DNA from: Tolypeutes matacus
Lineage: Eukaryota; Chordata; Mammalia; Cingulata; Chlamyphoridae
Assembly (NCBI GenBank): GCA_026826555.1
Contig: JAKSZT010054334.1
Span: 32,597,556-32,661,555, forward strand
Direction: 5' to 3'
DNA: 64,000 nt
Shown: positions 43,376 to 56,690 of the stretch, one piece after another
Layout: every line of letters starts with the position of its first letter
Numbering within the stretch: position 1 is the first letter of the stretch
Translations under genes and position numbers: made by a program
Notes under the pieces: model-generated
The model's database searches: none
What the model saw: the letters and a program-made list of their open reading frames with translations, nothing else
Told to the model about the DNA's origin: nothing

Positions 43376-43829
43376 AAACCTAGAAAGCTGAGGGAATAAT
43401 GATGAGGGGATGGTCATTACATGAAAGTAAGGGGAGAAATCAGGCCTAAGTCTTGGCAGGATGGAATTTATATCCCTGCTCAGTACAAGGCATCTTCTGC
43501 TAAAGAAACTTCACTACATAAAGAGGATATAAAAGGCTCAAGTTAGCAACATAAGCTAATGGATAGAATACCTGTCAATCAAAAGATCCAGTTTCTGAAA
43601 CTTGTTTCTCAGTGGCTTAATGTGAAACACTGAGTAAATAACAAATTCTCTTCTCTTCACTTTTCCTTTCTGGAATATTGGAGTAACAATAATTTGATCC
43701 TGCATAATTCATGGCATACATATTATTTGGTTAGTAAGTTTAAACCACTTATCTCCAGAGAAGTGACCCATGAAAAATAAAACGGAGTTTTGCTACTGGC
43801 TTTGAGAAAATTCAACTTTTATTTATTCA
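43376..43829. other. mostly unannotated, possible MIR remnant
   Basis: 43,550-43,720 has weak sense-MIR wording (agtggcttaatgtgaaacac; tggaatattggagtaacaat). Otherwise nothing. Confidence 0.3.
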
Positions 43830-44320
43830 CAACATTATTTACATTCCCAGGCACTGTAAAGAGCACTAGATTAGAAAGATTAAACAAACAAAACATGATT
43901 TCTGCCCTCCAGGGACTAATTGTCTTACGGGGGATCTGTATGTGTGCATGGGTGTGTTTGTATGTGCATGTCATCACGCACACTCTCACATGTATAATAT
44001 TTAATATATATCACACAAACACATAATATATAATAAAGTACAGATAATGCTCTAAGGAGATGTGTTTTTAGTATAGTATTCAAAGGGAGGAGTTACCAGC
44101 TCTATTTAAGGCCACTTTAAGTGTGGGTACGTACAGAAGAGGGAAAGTATAAAGGAAGGAAGGGAACTGGGGGACTGCCAGAAAATCCATCCCAGAGAAA
44201 GTTTGTGAGTAAAGACCTAGAAGTAGTAGGAGATCATAAAGCACAGACGTGAGATAGTGCTTTCTTTGTAGACCGAAACACACATGCAAAGACCTGGAGA
44301 TACTCCTAAATTTTCTATTG
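43830..44320 (-). mobile_element. L2 LINE, antisense
   Basis: Reverse L2 from the 3' end: aggcactgtaaagagcacta, ttctgccctccagggactaa, then a TG/CA-rich interruption (43,935-44,035), then purine-rich L2 (gggaggagttacc; gaccgaaacacacatgcaaa-gacctggag). Confidence 0.6.
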
Positions 44321-45247
44321 TAGGAGCATACATCAACTTAATATGCATACTTTATTTGGTCATGAGTTAGCTAAAATTTCTATTATGTGTTCTAAATTGA
44401 GTCTTCCTTAAGTAAATAAATACTCTGTGGCTGATGTATGAAAATATATCAACCTAGGCTAGGAATAAGTCCAGTGAATCATGCAGTACCTGCATCTAGT
44501 GAAGTGATAAACACTATTGAAAATCTAGGAAGGTTCGGAAAGTGCAGATATCTTGTTAGCAGTGGAGATGAAGGAAGAGTGATGGTTGCTCTCCCCAAAA
44601 TAGAAGCTTGGGATGATTTATTAAAACTAGATGTCAAGTTCAACACTAGCATGGCTCTCTCTAGCTTGAGTTAGATCTATAAGCACTACACATGAGAATT
44701 AAAGCTGGGTTAGAAAATGCTCCAACAAGTTAGAAGTATTGTTTATCAAGTTAGATTAAATCTCAGTAAAAGATGAAAATGCCTTGAAGCATTAAGTTAT
44801 GCATAGGATATGTGTGGCAATTGGTAGTTGTGAATATAAGTGATTGTGATAGAACTACTGAACTAGTCTTTATTGTTGAGTAAAAATTATTTAAAACTTT
44901 TAAGTAGTGTTTTTCTTTCACAATGTTAAAATGAGACGGGGTATCAGCTGGCCTCAGTCATGGGGCAACATTGCCTCTAGAGCTGAAGAAATGTGTGGAA
45001 ACAATGTCTTCAATTCAGACAAAACCTGCTAATATGGAAAGAAAATGTCGGAACAAATATATTCAGGGAGGAAATGAGAGTGCCTGGGTTTAAGGGCTCC
45101 AGTGACAGATGACAGAGCCAAGTTTGCTATAACTATCTGCTAGCTCCCAGAGATTAAAAAATGGCAAAAAGAATTTCTTGCAGGATATATTAGCAACTCA
45201 GTAGAGGATGTCATCTCATTGGATGGCTCATTTAATATTCAATCAAA
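44321..45247. other. unannotated sequence
   Basis: The + strand open frame at 44,438-44,674 (78 codons) has no recognised domain, Kozak match or splice context. I do not call a gene. Confidence 0.4.
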
Positions 45248-45252
45248 GGTAG

Positions 45253-45681
45253 TTTATCAGTCAGGTTCTCCAGAGAAATAGAACCAATAGGATATGTGTG
45301 TATTAAGAGATTTATTATAGGGAACTGGTTCATGCCATTGTAGGGGCTGGCAGGTCTGAATTCCGTAGGACAGGCCAGAGGCTAGAAATTTCTGTAAGAT
45401 TAATGTTGGAGGCTTATGTTGGAATTCCTTAGACTGGAAACTTAGGAAAGAGTGGAGGTTGTAGCCTTGAAGCAGAATTCTTCTGAATTCTCCCTCTTAA
45501 GATTGCCAAGTGATTGGATAAGGCCCACCCACATCATCTAGGGCAACCTTTACTTAAGGTCAACTCATTATAGATACTAATTCCATCTTCCAAAGATCTC
45601 CTTGGGACAAGTAGGCCAGTGTTTGACCAAACAACTGCTCCCCATACCCAGGCATGTTCACATATGCAATTAACCATCACA
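45253..45681 (-). mobile_element. MLT2-type ERVL solo LTR
   Basis: Opens tttatcagtcaggttctcca and ends gcaattaaccatcaca. Perfect 5-bp target duplication ggtag at 45,248-45,252 and 45,682-45,686. It resembles the general mammalian MLT2 consensus (gagaaatagaaccaatagga; ttggataaggcccaccca) more than the two MLT2-like LTRs at 7.8 and 21.8 kb. Confidence 0.9.
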
Positions 45682-45686
45682 GGTAG

Positions 45687-47035
45687 TTATCCAGGACAGA
45701 CATGAACTCTGTCCATCTAAATGCCTTTACCTCAGTGCTGCATGTAGAAATACGCACAGATTTGAGGATTCATGATGCCTTTGGGGTTTTGTGAATTTTA
45801 TTTTTTTCTTTCATTCATCATATCTTCCCTCCTTCCTTTACCATTGACCCTAAATAGAGGGGAGCATGCCTTCCTTTGTCCTATACTCATACATAACCTT
45901 TTTAGAGAACTTCCTTCTTGTATCTGTTAGCACAAGGAAAAATACTTTCCTCCATTTAGGGAGAAATACCATATTAGAGCCTTGAATATGAAGTCAGACC
46001 TTTATTCTTTACAGATCTTTCTGCAGAAGCTGTTAAATTCTGGTATCAAATCCACAGAGTGGCTCATTCCAAGTCATCTTCTTGACTGTTTTATCCCCAA
46101 AGATTTATTTGGAATCTGGAAACCGTGTATTTAGAGTCTGTGGACAGGACAGGGAAGGGTTTGGTGTGGATTATTTGTGGACTGAACAATGGAGTTGATT
46201 TAAAGCTTCAGAAATTTCCAAGATCACCATGAGAATTCTCCAGACATACGTATTTATATGTGGGCCATCTTCAGCTTTGCACTTTTTTCTCTCCTCCCCA
46301 TCCCTCCTCTTCCCTGCTTCATCCTAAAGTTTTAAAGGACTTAGGCATATGTTGTTGCTGTCGTTGATGGTGGTGATGGCTGTTGTGCTCTGCACCCAAA
46401 ACATCTTTCTAGGGCTATGATGTAGCAGTGGTATGGGTATCTCATATATTTTATGGACTATTTACATGATGGCGTAGAAGATAAGGCGTTATTCACAGAA
46501 AATCATCGTGAAAATAGAATAGTTTCTTTAACCAATTGGATGCTGCCACCACCAGTCACAGTTGTGATCTATTTCTTAACAATATGCCTGAAATTGTAGG
46601 TAGCTGTAAACAAGCAAAGATCCATTTTATTAGTGTCTATGTAAATTATGATGCATTCTGTATGTGAATCACATTCCCATTGGGATGTGAAAATTTTCTG
46701 TTTTATAGATTTCTGTGGAGGGCTTGGAAGAGCCTTTTTCCCACTTTGATGCTTTTATTGTTGGATATATGGCCACAATAAACTTAAAATATTTATATGC
46801 AAATGTTAGATATGAATTCATGGATCTTTTTGAGGGATACAGCCAGTATTGAGTTTTGTCATAAAAATAAGAGCATTTCTTCTTGTTTAAACATTTAACC
46901 TTAGTAGAGGGAGGCACTGAAGTTGTTGCTATTGGAAACCTCTCAGAAAGCTGACATAGGACAAAACTAGACTGAGCATTTAAGAGGGGACAGAGCATTT
47001 CCAAATGTAGTAGTCATCAATTTCAGGGCTGTAAA
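45687..47035. other. unannotated unique sequence
   Basis: Nothing recognised. The reverse open frame at 46,669-47,004 has no domain. Confidence 0.4.
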
Positions 47036-47039
47036 GGAT

Positions 47040-47180
47040 ATTTAAAGATCATCAAGTTCAGTTAAACCTCCTCATTTTACATTTGTGGAAATGGAGGCCC
47101 AAAACCAAAAATGTTATGTGTCAGAGCTGGTTATAAACCCTGGTCTCTGGACACTTGTCCAGTAGTCCACCAGTACCTGA
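47040..47180 (-). mobile_element. MIR SINE fragment
   Basis: Reverse MIR: cctcctcattttacatttgt-ggaaatggaggccc, gtgtcagagctggttataaa. Confidence 0.65.
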
Positions 47181-47234
47181 CAGATACCTACCTTTGTGTA
47201 GAGTAAGAGAAATGCTGGAGATTAAATAAAAGGG

Positions 47235-47742
47235 TGTTTCAGTTTGCTAGGCTGCTGAAATGCAATACACCAGAAATAGATTGGCTTTTACAGTGGGGAT
47301 ATATTAACTTAATAAGCTTATGGTTCTGAGACCGTGAAAATGTCCAAATCAAGGCATCATCAGGGGCTGCTCTGTCCCCAGTGCTTGGCTGTAGTGATCG
47401 TGGACTCCTCTGTCACATGGCAAGGCACATGGTGGCATCTGCTGGTCTCTCCTTTCTCTTCCAGGTTTTCCTGCTTTCAGCCTCTGGCCTCAGTGGCTTT
47501 CTTTTAGATTGTGTGGCTCTCTCTCTCTCTCTCTCTCCATATTCATCCCATTTACAAAGGACTCCAGTTAAGAGGATTAAGACCCACCCTGGGCCATGCT
47601 TTACTGAAGTAAACTAATCAAAGGCCCTTAACTGAAGTAATCTAATCAAAAGGCCCCACCCACAGTAGGTTCACACCCACAGGAACTGACCAGCTTTAAG
47701 AACCTGATTTTCTGGGGGTCCATCCAGCTTCAAACCATCACA
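47235..47742 (-). mobile_element. second lineage MaLR-like solo LTR family
   Basis: 508 bp. Opens tgtttcagtttgctaggctg and ends ccagcttcaaaccatcaca. Flanking 5-mers aaggg (47,230-47,234) and acggg (47,743-47,747) match at 4 of 5. An internal (CT)n run lies at 47,517-47,537. The reverse ends (TGTGATGG...CTGAAACA) fit MaLR. It is clearly distinct from the 17,286 family and present once here. The open frame inside it is incidental. Confidence 0.8.
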
Positions 47743-47747
47743 ACGGG

Positions 47748-49309
47748 ATATTTAATCATTAAGACTTTTGTCCGAAAAATTGCCATTCAATTGATTTTAT
47801 GGTGGGAGAGAAAGGAGAAATAGGATAGGCCTAATTTTACATCATTGCCCACACTAATATCTGACAGCTTCGCCCTGCCACAGTGATTACTCATCATCAT
47901 GCAGATCCTTGCACACTCATATCTAGAGATAAGATTGATTATATTCTAATTATCGAAGAATCCCACTGTCTTCCTTCTTGACCCACAAGACAGAAATTAT
48001 GATACTATGTGTGTACTTTTAATATATGAAACATCTAGTTCTCTGAATGCCTGGTCTTCACAAAATTTTAAAGCCATACATGTTACTAAAGCATACAGCT
48101 TAGCAAATAACAAGCAGCAGGAGGTTGCCTTAAAATTTTTTTGGAAACATGCTCTCTCCAATGTTTGGTAACAAGAGATTCAGAAAATGGGCTGTAGTAG
48201 TTGTAATCATAGACCAGTTTACATGTTCTCTGTATGCATACTGAATTCCAATGAAAAGAAGTGCCTCCAGGGTGTTACTATATTTTAAATCCCTCCAAAA
48301 CCAAATGTTATAATATAGTGACTGCTAGTAAATTGTTTAATTACTCCATCCACCTCCTCAAATTTAGCTTGGTTACAATTATGTATACTTAAAATGGGTA
48401 TACAGTCTTTAAAATTGAACTTATTGTAGAACATTAGTCTGATTTTCTTGATAAACTCTTTATTACCCTGAATTTTATCAAGAAAGCTCCATGATAAATG
48501 TCTTTCACATTCCTGTAAGCATCAACTGATTTTGTCTCTTGTATTGCTTTAGTTACAGTAAAGATGATTTGGGGGAAAAAATCAAGGTAGGTTATTTTCT
48601 GCAATTATTTTCTTAATTATAGGAGAATCAGGCTATACTGAGCCATAAAGATCACCACTTCTATAAGACATTTTTTTTGTTAAAGTCCATGAGCATTTTG
48701 TTTCTACCAGCCTGCTGCTTAGATCCGTGTTAGTTCCTTATGGAAACTCTGACATATGCATCTGTAGGACATGTCAGTATATTCTCTGTTGATTCTCAGC
48801 ATCATCCCAGCACTATAGCCAGATGTGGTGCTATCCTCGGATAAAATATCTGTATTGTAGTAACTAATTTTAGCATGACTTAAAAGATATTAGTTCAGTA
48901 TTCAAAATACCTTGTCAGTAATTTTGTGATTTACTATTTATAGATTGATTTTTATGAATCCATACAGTTGGGCATAATGGTTTACTCTGGGAAAGCTACG
49001 TACATTATAGCTTTTTAAAGAGCTTTTTAAAAAAGTAAACTTTATTTCAACTTGAAAAAATAATGGACAAAAGGCTGCTTAAAAATTATGGAAGCATTAC
49101 TTAAAAAAAAAGTTTTGTCCAGGCACATTTATCTTATTTAATCCTAAAAACAAACTCAGTTATTTCTCCAGTGTTCAGAAAGAAAGATAAATGAGCACAG
49201 ATTGGTTAAATGAAATGACCAAGGTCTCCTTCTTAATGAAAAAAAAAAAATTCTTGGTCATATTCATAGCTCATAAAACTAAGTCCCATATTCTTTTTTG
49301 ACCTTTAGC
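47748..49309. other. unannotated AT-rich sequence
   Basis: Weak reverse-MIR wording at 49,135-49,240; otherwise nothing recognised. Confidence 0.35.
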
Positions 49310-50060
49310 ACTGATATAGTACATTCTTTGCCTTTGCTACAAAAATATTACAATATCACTATTAACTATAGTCCAGTCTATAAGTTACATTAGTTGTATT
49401 TTCCCTCATATCACCATATTCTTAACACCTTGTAATAGATGAACATTCTTGTATTTATATTATTAACCGCAATCCTCATCTACCACCGAAATCACTGTTA
49501 CACAGTCCCTAGAGTGTCCTCCAGTTGTCTTTCAATTAACATTAACCTCCCTAGACTACCTCTTTCACCCACAATCACATTTATAAATCAGCAATGTTAG
49601 CTATACTCATTATAATGTGCTACAATCAACTCTAGTATCCATTTCCACATATTTACAATCGACCTTATTAGACATTCTACATATATATTCAGTATCAGCT
49701 CCCCATTCTCAACCCATGTTCTGTCTCCTACTACCTAGTCTATAGTTTAACTCCATAAATTTACTCATCGTATTTAGTTCATATCAATGAGACCATACAA
49801 CATTTGTCCTTTTGTGTCTGGCTTATTTCACTCAACATACTATCCTCAAGGTTCATCCATGTTCTCATGTGCTTCTCTGATTCATTTCTTCTTACAGCTG
49901 AATAGTATTCCATCGTGTATATATACCATATTTTGTTTATCCATTCATTGGTTGATGGGCTCTTAAGTTGTTTCCATCTTTTAGCAATTGTGAATAATGC
50001 CACTATGAACATTGGGAGGCAAATAACTATTTGCATCTTTGCTTTCAGTTCTTCTGACTA
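49310..50060 (-). mobile_element. L1 3' end: 3' UTR plus ORF2 C-terminus
   Basis: Reverse L1 3' UTR (actatagtccagtctataag; ctatactcattataatgtgc), then the ORF2 end. The minus-strand frame at 49,779-50,036 keeps the ORF2 C-terminal signature (ALFTIAKRWKQLKSPSTNEW, WYIYTMEYYSAVRRNE, SEISQTQKDK). This is the best preserved L1 coding remnant in the window; 5'-truncated near 50,060 where a SINE sits. Confidence 0.88.
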
Positions 50061-50061
50061 T

Positions 50062-50458
50062 GGAGTTTGTTTGTTTTTTAAGATTTTTTTAAAAATTTAC
50101 TTTATTTAGTTAGTTACTTAGTTATCCCCTCCCCTTGCCCAGTTGGTTGTCTCATCTGTTCTGCTCATTGTTTGCTTACCCTCTCCAGGGGGCACCAGGA
50201 ACCGAACCCGGGACCTCCCACATGGGAGGCGAGTGCCCAACAGCCTGAGCCACATCCACTCCCCATGGGCTGCAGCATCTGCTGGCTTGTGGCATCTGCT
50301 CCTTTAGGCATCTGCTCATTGCGGTGGGTGCAGAGTCTAGCTTGTTGTGGCAGATGCACTGTCTGCTCGTCTTCTTTGGGAGGCACCGGGACCCGAACCC
50401 GGGACCTCCCATGTGGTAGGCAGGCACCCAAGTGGTTGAGCTACATCCACTTCCCAGC
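50062..50458 (-). mobile_element. DAS-SINE dimer, full length
   Basis: Reverse dimer with tail, first head (gaaccgaacccgggacctcc; gagccacatccactccc), linker with gctggcttgtggcatctgct, and second head (acccgaacccgggacctccc; gagctacatccacttccc). Short duplication gactat at 50,056-50,061 and 50,459-50,464. Many overlapping open frames on both strands are shadows of the GC-rich heads. Confidence 0.9.
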
Positions 50459-50464
50459 GACTAT

Positions 50465-51449
50465 AAATTGCATAATGTAGATTATTCTCCACTGCAATCC
50501 CCTCCTCTGTAAACTTGTTCACAAGTAAACTTTAAAATAATGGTTGTGTTATAATGAAATACGAAGAGCAAGGGGATGTGAAGAGTCAATAAATGTGTCT
50601 TCATATCCCTTTTTCCAAACAAACTCCAAACCATGTGAGGCACTCAGAAAGCAATTTCTCTGGATTAGTGGTATATTGAATAATACAGGAAAAAACTCTT
50701 TCCCAATATTGAAGAATATATTTCTATGATAACAGCAATACTAGTCATACTATAATTAACATCAAGTTTAAGTAAAGATCTTATGTTATGCATATCTAGA
50801 GAAGACATATTCTTTCTTAGTCTTTCATAGTAATTTTCATTAGATATATTTGGACTAAAAAGTTGACAATCACTTTTAAATCATAGCTGTCTTCTAAGTG
50901 TATATTTGAAAGAATAGTGAATAAAGTTGGGACCCAATCACAAATCTTAATGCATTTGCAAAAGTGCTAGGACTGTTGTTCAGAGTAATTCATTTTATGG
51001 GGATTTCCTGCGAGAACACTCAGCGTGCCAGCAGTTTTGTTTTTGTTTTCATTTATCGGCCATACTCACAATGTCATCTTTCTAGCCACGGAGATTTCTC
51101 TAGATACACAAATGGAGAATGAACTAGCAATCTTAATATCAAGTATATTCTCACCTTACTATAATTTTTTCCAGTTGTTTACAAGATTTCCATTAAATTT
51201 CTTTGTAATTTTCCTAAAAGTGGTTATTTATTACATTTCCTGGTATATCGCTAGATTACCTAAGGTAGGACCAATAGCCTCATAATTAATGTATTTCTTT
51301 TAGTCAGTTTTAAGAGAGCAGTTGATGGTGTGTGGTGTATTTATTAAAAATTTTAAACCAATGCACTGCCACCCAGATTTTGGACACAGCTCCTCAGAGG
51401 CCCACATATTAGTAGCAGAAGGGCCAAGGACCCTGCCAGAATCCTGTTG
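50465..51449. other. unannotated AT-rich sequence
   Basis: Nothing recognised. Confidence 0.4.
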
Positions 51450-51900
51450 ACTTTTAACCATTATCTCTGTCTAAATGTTCATTTCATTTAGTCTTTTTTA
51501 TCAAGTGGGATTCTTTTGTTGGAAGTAATGGAAACTGACTCTGGCCAACTTAAGCAAAAGGTAATTTATTAGAAACATATGAGATCCCAGAGTCAAAGGA
51601 GAAGGGGAGAAACTGGGTTTTATTTAGGAGCCACAGGAACTGGGGCATCACCGGGTACAGGGAGCAGGATTTAATATGCAGCCTCTCTAGGACAGGGCCA
51701 GAGTGAGCTGCTCCAGCTCCTTTGTGTCTGTTGCTCAGAATCACATACAGGAAGCCAAGGTAAGGTCCATCCCAGCCTGTGCCAGGTGCCCAGCCCTCGG
51801 CCAAGAGAGGGCAGGATGCCTTCATGGACAATCTGACTGTGCCCACGTGTAATGAGGAAGGGTTGTTTACCAAAAGGAAAAGAAGGTGTCAGTATCAAAA
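51450..51900. mobile_element. old interspersed repeat, family not identified
   Basis: The wording gttggaagtaatggaaactg, acttaagcaaaaggtaattt-attag is typical of a common old mammalian repeat that I cannot name with confidence. Two reverse open frames (75 and 107 codons) lack domains. Confidence 0.4.
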
Positions 51901-53373
51901 ATGATGGAAAGGGTGTCCGGTAGATTAAAATAGAGCCACCACTGATCTTAATAACACTAGCACCATCAATTTGACCCCCTGTCCAGTGAACTAGAAGTTA
52001 TCATTGACGACAGTAACTTTTCCAGAAATATGAGATTTAATGTTACTACTTTGAAGCCATAATATCTCATTATATTTTGGATGTTGAAGGTACTCCATCA
52101 TTAATAACTAAAATATATGCCTTCTCTCAGGACTTACTCTTGGTTATTGGACAGTGAGAGCCTACAAAGGCTGCTTAGCCAAAATAGACCCCATTCTCCT
52201 TGAAACTGAAAGTTTCTGATCCAAATCTCCTCAAACCCTTCATTTCCTTGGGAATCCTACTTTGAATCACATATTTTTAAATGCTGTATTTAAAGCCAAA
52301 CATGTTATTATGATAAGATATGTAAAACAGAAAGCAGAGGGACCTCCTGTGAAACGCATAAAGCTTTTGTCACAAGGTTGGGTACTGTATCAATTTGTCA
52401 CATGTACTTGATTAGTCTTTATAATCCCTACACTTCAGTTTTCTATTCAATGAATGAGGGGTATCTGACCCAAACTATGCAAATTAGGTCTTGTGAAGAA
52501 TGCAAAAGAGATAATACTCGTCATAGTATCACCTTGAAAGAAAATGCTTCACACACCCTAGGTGTTAGCTCACAATCAAATTTTAACTTTACATCGAAGG
52601 AAATCTCTTTACTACCAACTAGCTGATTCTTTCACGCACCCAGCATTTATAATAGCCTCAAACAAGGCTGTGATTTACTTCAAATCTCTTGCGTTCTTTT
52701 TAACTCTGACAACTTAGAATCCTGAACAGTGGATTTATTTGAGTAGGACTGAGCTTTGATACATGATATAAACATGTGTTCAAGAAGGGGCACGTATTCC
52801 ATCTGAACAGCCAGTTTACTTCTATTTCTCAGACCAATTAAATCTGAAGAATAATTCTCTCTGTATGTTCTCAGTTTTGTGTAATAATTAAATCTCTTCT
52901 TCCATCCTATAATGTATTTGGAGCACCTTGATAAATGTACACATTGGGTTACATTCTATAGAAAAGAAATGATTTAAATCACCCATTGAATTAAATTAAT
53001 GATACTGGAAAGTAAAACTCTCTCCTGTTCCATCTATTTTCACATTCCTCTCCTCATTGCCTTTTTTTCCTCAGAGATTTGTAGAGAAAAAGGAACATTG
53101 TTTTTCTTAGAGTTTGCAGTGTATAGGTAGGAAGAAAGAAAGAAAATGCCTTTCTATTATTTTTTACTTTAGAACTGAATTATTTTGTACTCTTTAAAGA
53201 ACCTGTAGTTTAACTGCAAGAATGGACTGATTTCTTAGAGTGAACGTGGCTTACAGTAATCTTTCCCAAACTGCACAGGCCATGAAGTATTTATTTGGGA
53301 GACGGAAGTAGGAAATTATATTGGAGTTAGGAAACAAAGGCCAAAGGCAACAACGTTGAGCATGGAAGAAAGT
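51901..53373. other. unannotated sequence
   Basis: Nothing recognised. Confidence 0.4.
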
Positions 53374-53392
53374 TGCTGCCACCTAGAGGTTA
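53374..53392 (+). promoter_or_regulatory. possible CTCF-type site
   Basis: Reads tgctgccacctagaggtta, close to the CTCF core variant GCCACCTAGTGG. A single motif match in unique sequence; speculative. Confidence 0.25.
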
Positions 53393-54555
53393 AGGTTGGT
53401 AACAAATTTTGAGTGTCTACTGTGAAGGCTTATGAAATTATCTTTAGCGTAGACATTGATGTAATATAATCTTAAAACTGAAATAGAGTTAGGTGGCTCT
53501 GTCTCTTCCTCTAGGTGGGACGAGACTCATTCAATCCTATAAGAATATATTCCCTCAACCCCACTGGTCTTATGCCAGTATTCCCCATGGCATTTTAATG
53601 ACCCTAATGGGTTTTTCCTTTATTATTGATCACAGAAACTTAAGTCATTGGAAGGCATCATCCTGTACAATACTGTCTCAGTTATTTGGAAAAATCATCA
53701 CTGTGGCTAATAGCGGCAGTCTTCTCCACAATCCAGGTTATCGCAGGGATTACCTCAGGAGCTAGCTAAAGTGGCCTTTCCCACAAAATGGTGTAGCTGG
53801 TGTTCTCTGGGATACACGTGGAGGCAGGTCGTAGGGAAACCTGTGGGATGAGGGCAGAGTGTCCAGGGAACATCACTGAGCAGACAGGAGTTGCTTCCTG
53901 TAGATAGCACGAACATTTCTATATTGTCTTGCCCGGACATTTTTTTTAATGAAATAGCCTTCCTCCTAAAGAAGTCTAGACAGTCAGAAATTCGGTGCTG
54001 CTACATTTGGTTGCTATGCTCACTTTTCAAGGCTGCCATATTGCACTGCGCTACGGGGAACTTTTGACATTGTATCCTCTGTGAAGGGGACCTCGTGGGG
54101 CATTAAAGCAAAACATATTGACAGGGAAAGGTGAGAAAACATGAAGAGAATGTGTGTGTGAGCTCACGTGTGCCTCCCTCTCCTCTCCTGAATGGGAGCC
54201 TTGATTGAATGTTGTTAGTTGTGATGGTGGTTTTCAGAGGGAAAAGGGTTTTAAGAAATATCAGAAGGTATCAGCAATACTTTTTAGAAAACAAGGCTAG
54301 CAATCAGAGTGTTCCTTGTTTCCTTTAAGCCTACCACTTCCTTAGAATGCAATAGCTGGATCTCTTCTCTGCCTAGCTGCCTTCTGGTCTCCTACCTGTT
54401 TGCCATTTTTATTCTTTCTCCTTACGTGTATTTAGCTGACAATTTAAAAATTGAGATTTGATGTCACTTACAATCCTGATCACTTTTTAAATTGCCAGGT
54501 CCCAAGAAAAGTTATCATTTCTTTTACTCGATAGCGTTCTTTTCCAGAACATGTA
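53393..54555. other. unannotated sequence
   Basis: The + strand open frame at 53,493-53,765 follows a pyrimidine-AG (cttcctctag) but shows no recognised domain and no clean donor. Otherwise nothing. Confidence 0.35.
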
Positions 54556-54559
54556 TCTG

Positions 54560-55330
54560 TTCATTCATTTGTTCCTTCGTTTAGTGAAACGATTGAGCCT
54601 GCTGTGATCCAGCTGCTTTTCTGTACTCTGGGGCCACTGCAGTTTACAAGACGTGCAAGGCCTCTGCTCTCACGGAGCTTACCATGTAGCAGAGTAAAAG
54701 AGACAACTGGCAAGTGTCCGTAGTAAGGAGTGCTGCAAAGAAAATGTAACAGGCATGGGTTAGGAAATGACTGGAAACCAATCCAAGGGGCTGATCAGGA
54801 AAAGCCTCTTTAAGGAACTGGCATGGAAGAAGGAGCCCCAGACCTTGTGAGGGTCTCGGGGAAATTATTCTAAATGGTGGAAACAACTCACACAGTGGCC
54901 CTAAGATGGAAACAAACTTGGCGAATTCAAAGAACAGAAAAATGTGCATGAGGGAGAGGGTGAAAGGAGATATTGTCAGAGAGGTTGGCAGGATCAGGCA
55001 TAGGGCCTGTGGTCTGGGTGTAACCAGACCCATGATCCGATTTCTATTTCTAAGGCTGACTCTGGCTGCTCTGCCGAGAAAGGACTATACAAGCGAAGCA
55101 GGGAAATGAGTCAGGAGGCTGAGGCTGAGGCTGTGGATGAGGGAAGAGCTTAGACTGGAGTGGTCTTGGTGGAAGGAGAGAATTGGATGAAACAGTTGAT
55201 GAAGACAATGTCCACAGTGTATTTGCTTATTATATATGGAGGGGAATGAAGGTAAGAGGAAATGGGTGACTCCTACTTTTTGTCTAAAGCAACTGGTGGG
55301 TGTGGTTGGGAGCTTAAAGGAGAGGAGAGG
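54560..55330 (-). mobile_element. L2 LINE, antisense
   Basis: Reverse L2: tctcacggagcttaccatgt, ggaaaagcctctttaaggaa, acttggcgaattcaaagaac, ggctgactctggctgctctg, ggtggaaggagagaattgga. Confidence 0.75.
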
Positions 55331-55399
55331 CTATAGATACAAATCTGGACACCATAGTGTGTGTGTGCATGTGTGATGATAAGGGACATATCCCCCAAA

Positions 55400-56175
55400 C
55401 CTGATCTTATTCCCCATCCCCACAATCACTCAAGCCAGAAACTTCATTGTAACCCCAGCAGTGTCAAAACTAGCATCCATTTGATCATCCAAGTCAAGCA
55501 TTCTCCTCAATAATTCTTGGCAGTGTTGCCTCTTCATCCCACATGCCCTCACCTTCTCTTGCCTGAAATATTACACCAAACTCCTAACTGGTCTCCTTGG
55601 ATTCAGCCTCTTTCTACTCCTCCCCCCAAATCCAATCTTCCCCATGACAACAGTGATCTTTATAAAATGCAAATAGGATTGCCCCTCTCTCTAAAACTCT
55701 GCAGATCTTTTAGAAGCCCAAAGCCCTAGAATAATTTATGAGGCTCTTTGCAAGCTGACTCTTTTCCTCCATTCCTACCTCCCTATCCATAAATTTTCCC
55801 AGCCTCCATGGACCCTAAGTTCAACCACACCGAACTTGTTACAGTCGCCAGAACATTTGTTATGCTTCAAAACACCTTGATCATCAAGGAAGCTAATTTG
55901 GGAATATTCCAGTTAAGAATTCTCTTCTGTGCAAAGACTTCCTTGCAATCCCCCATGCCCTCAGCCTCTTCTTCCTCCCTGATCCACTACCACTGCATGC
56001 ACCAAATTATCACCTTTCACATGACTCATGACCAGTAGTCATCATTTGTTTGCCTGTGTGTAATGATCTCTCCATCTTCTTGATCTTAAGACCTAGACCC
56101 TCCAGTGAGAGGAACATTTTTTTCCTAGCTTCAAGCCCGTAGTACAGCATCCTCGGGGCTTCACTGAGAGAATGA
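55400..56175 (+). mobile_element. L2 LINE, sense, to the 3' end
   Basis: Sense L2: acaatcactcaagccagaaa, tcctaactggtctccttgga, acaacagtgatctttataaa, ctcttctgtgcaaagacttc, cctccagtgagaggaaca, then the 3' tail. It faces the antisense copy just upstream. Confidence 0.75.
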
Positions 56176-56194
56176 ATGTATTTCTTTCAAAGTC

Positions 56195-56315
56195 CACATT
56201 TTGTAGGTGGGAAAACTGAGGCCCAGGCTTGTTATCCAAGTTTGCACAATTAATAAGAGCTAGGATTAGAACCTGTGTCTCCTGACTTTGCTGGGTTTGC
56301 TACCACTTTTTCACA
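56195..56315 (-). mobile_element. MIR SINE fragment
   Basis: Reverse MIR: tgtaggtgggaaaactgagg-cccagg, aagagctaggattagaacct. Confidence 0.7.
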
Positions 56316-56494
56316 TCTGTTTCCTGTTCCTTACTCCACTGTGTTAACAAAAATAGAAATATTAAAATTCCAAAGGCAATGACAATTTTTTTTTTCAAGT
56401 TAGAAACATCTTTTAAACATTGGTTACATCATCTCTGCCCTCTCTGGGTTTGTAATTTTTATACTTGACAAAATGGTTGGAGGATTGATGATAT

Positions 56495-56690
56495 AATACT
56501 GACCTCAACTTCAGAAGCCATGGGTTTTAGGTCCAATTCTATCACTCTCTAATTATGTGATCAGGGCCCCACATACCTGCCCTTGCCTCTCTATTTCACT
56601 GGGATAATGTGAAAATAAATGGAAGAGAGTATGTAGGAAAGGACTTTTATGCTGTAGAAATCAAAATATTACAAAATGCTTCAGTGATGT
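56495..56690 (+). mobile_element. MIR SINE fragment
   Basis: Sense MIR: ccatgggttttaggtccaat, ctctctaattatgtgatcag, tttcactgggataatgtgaa. Confidence 0.6.

Noticed and set aside
44438..44674. 78-codon + strand frame that could be a processed pseudogene
   Set aside because: No poly(A), no target duplication and no protein family recognised.
50165..50522. Six overlapping open frames on both strands
   Set aside because: All coincide with a GC-rich SINE dimer, whose low stop density makes such frames.
53493..53765. 90-codon + strand frame preceded by a pyrimidine-AG
   Set aside because: No clean donor, no domain and no conservation evidence available.
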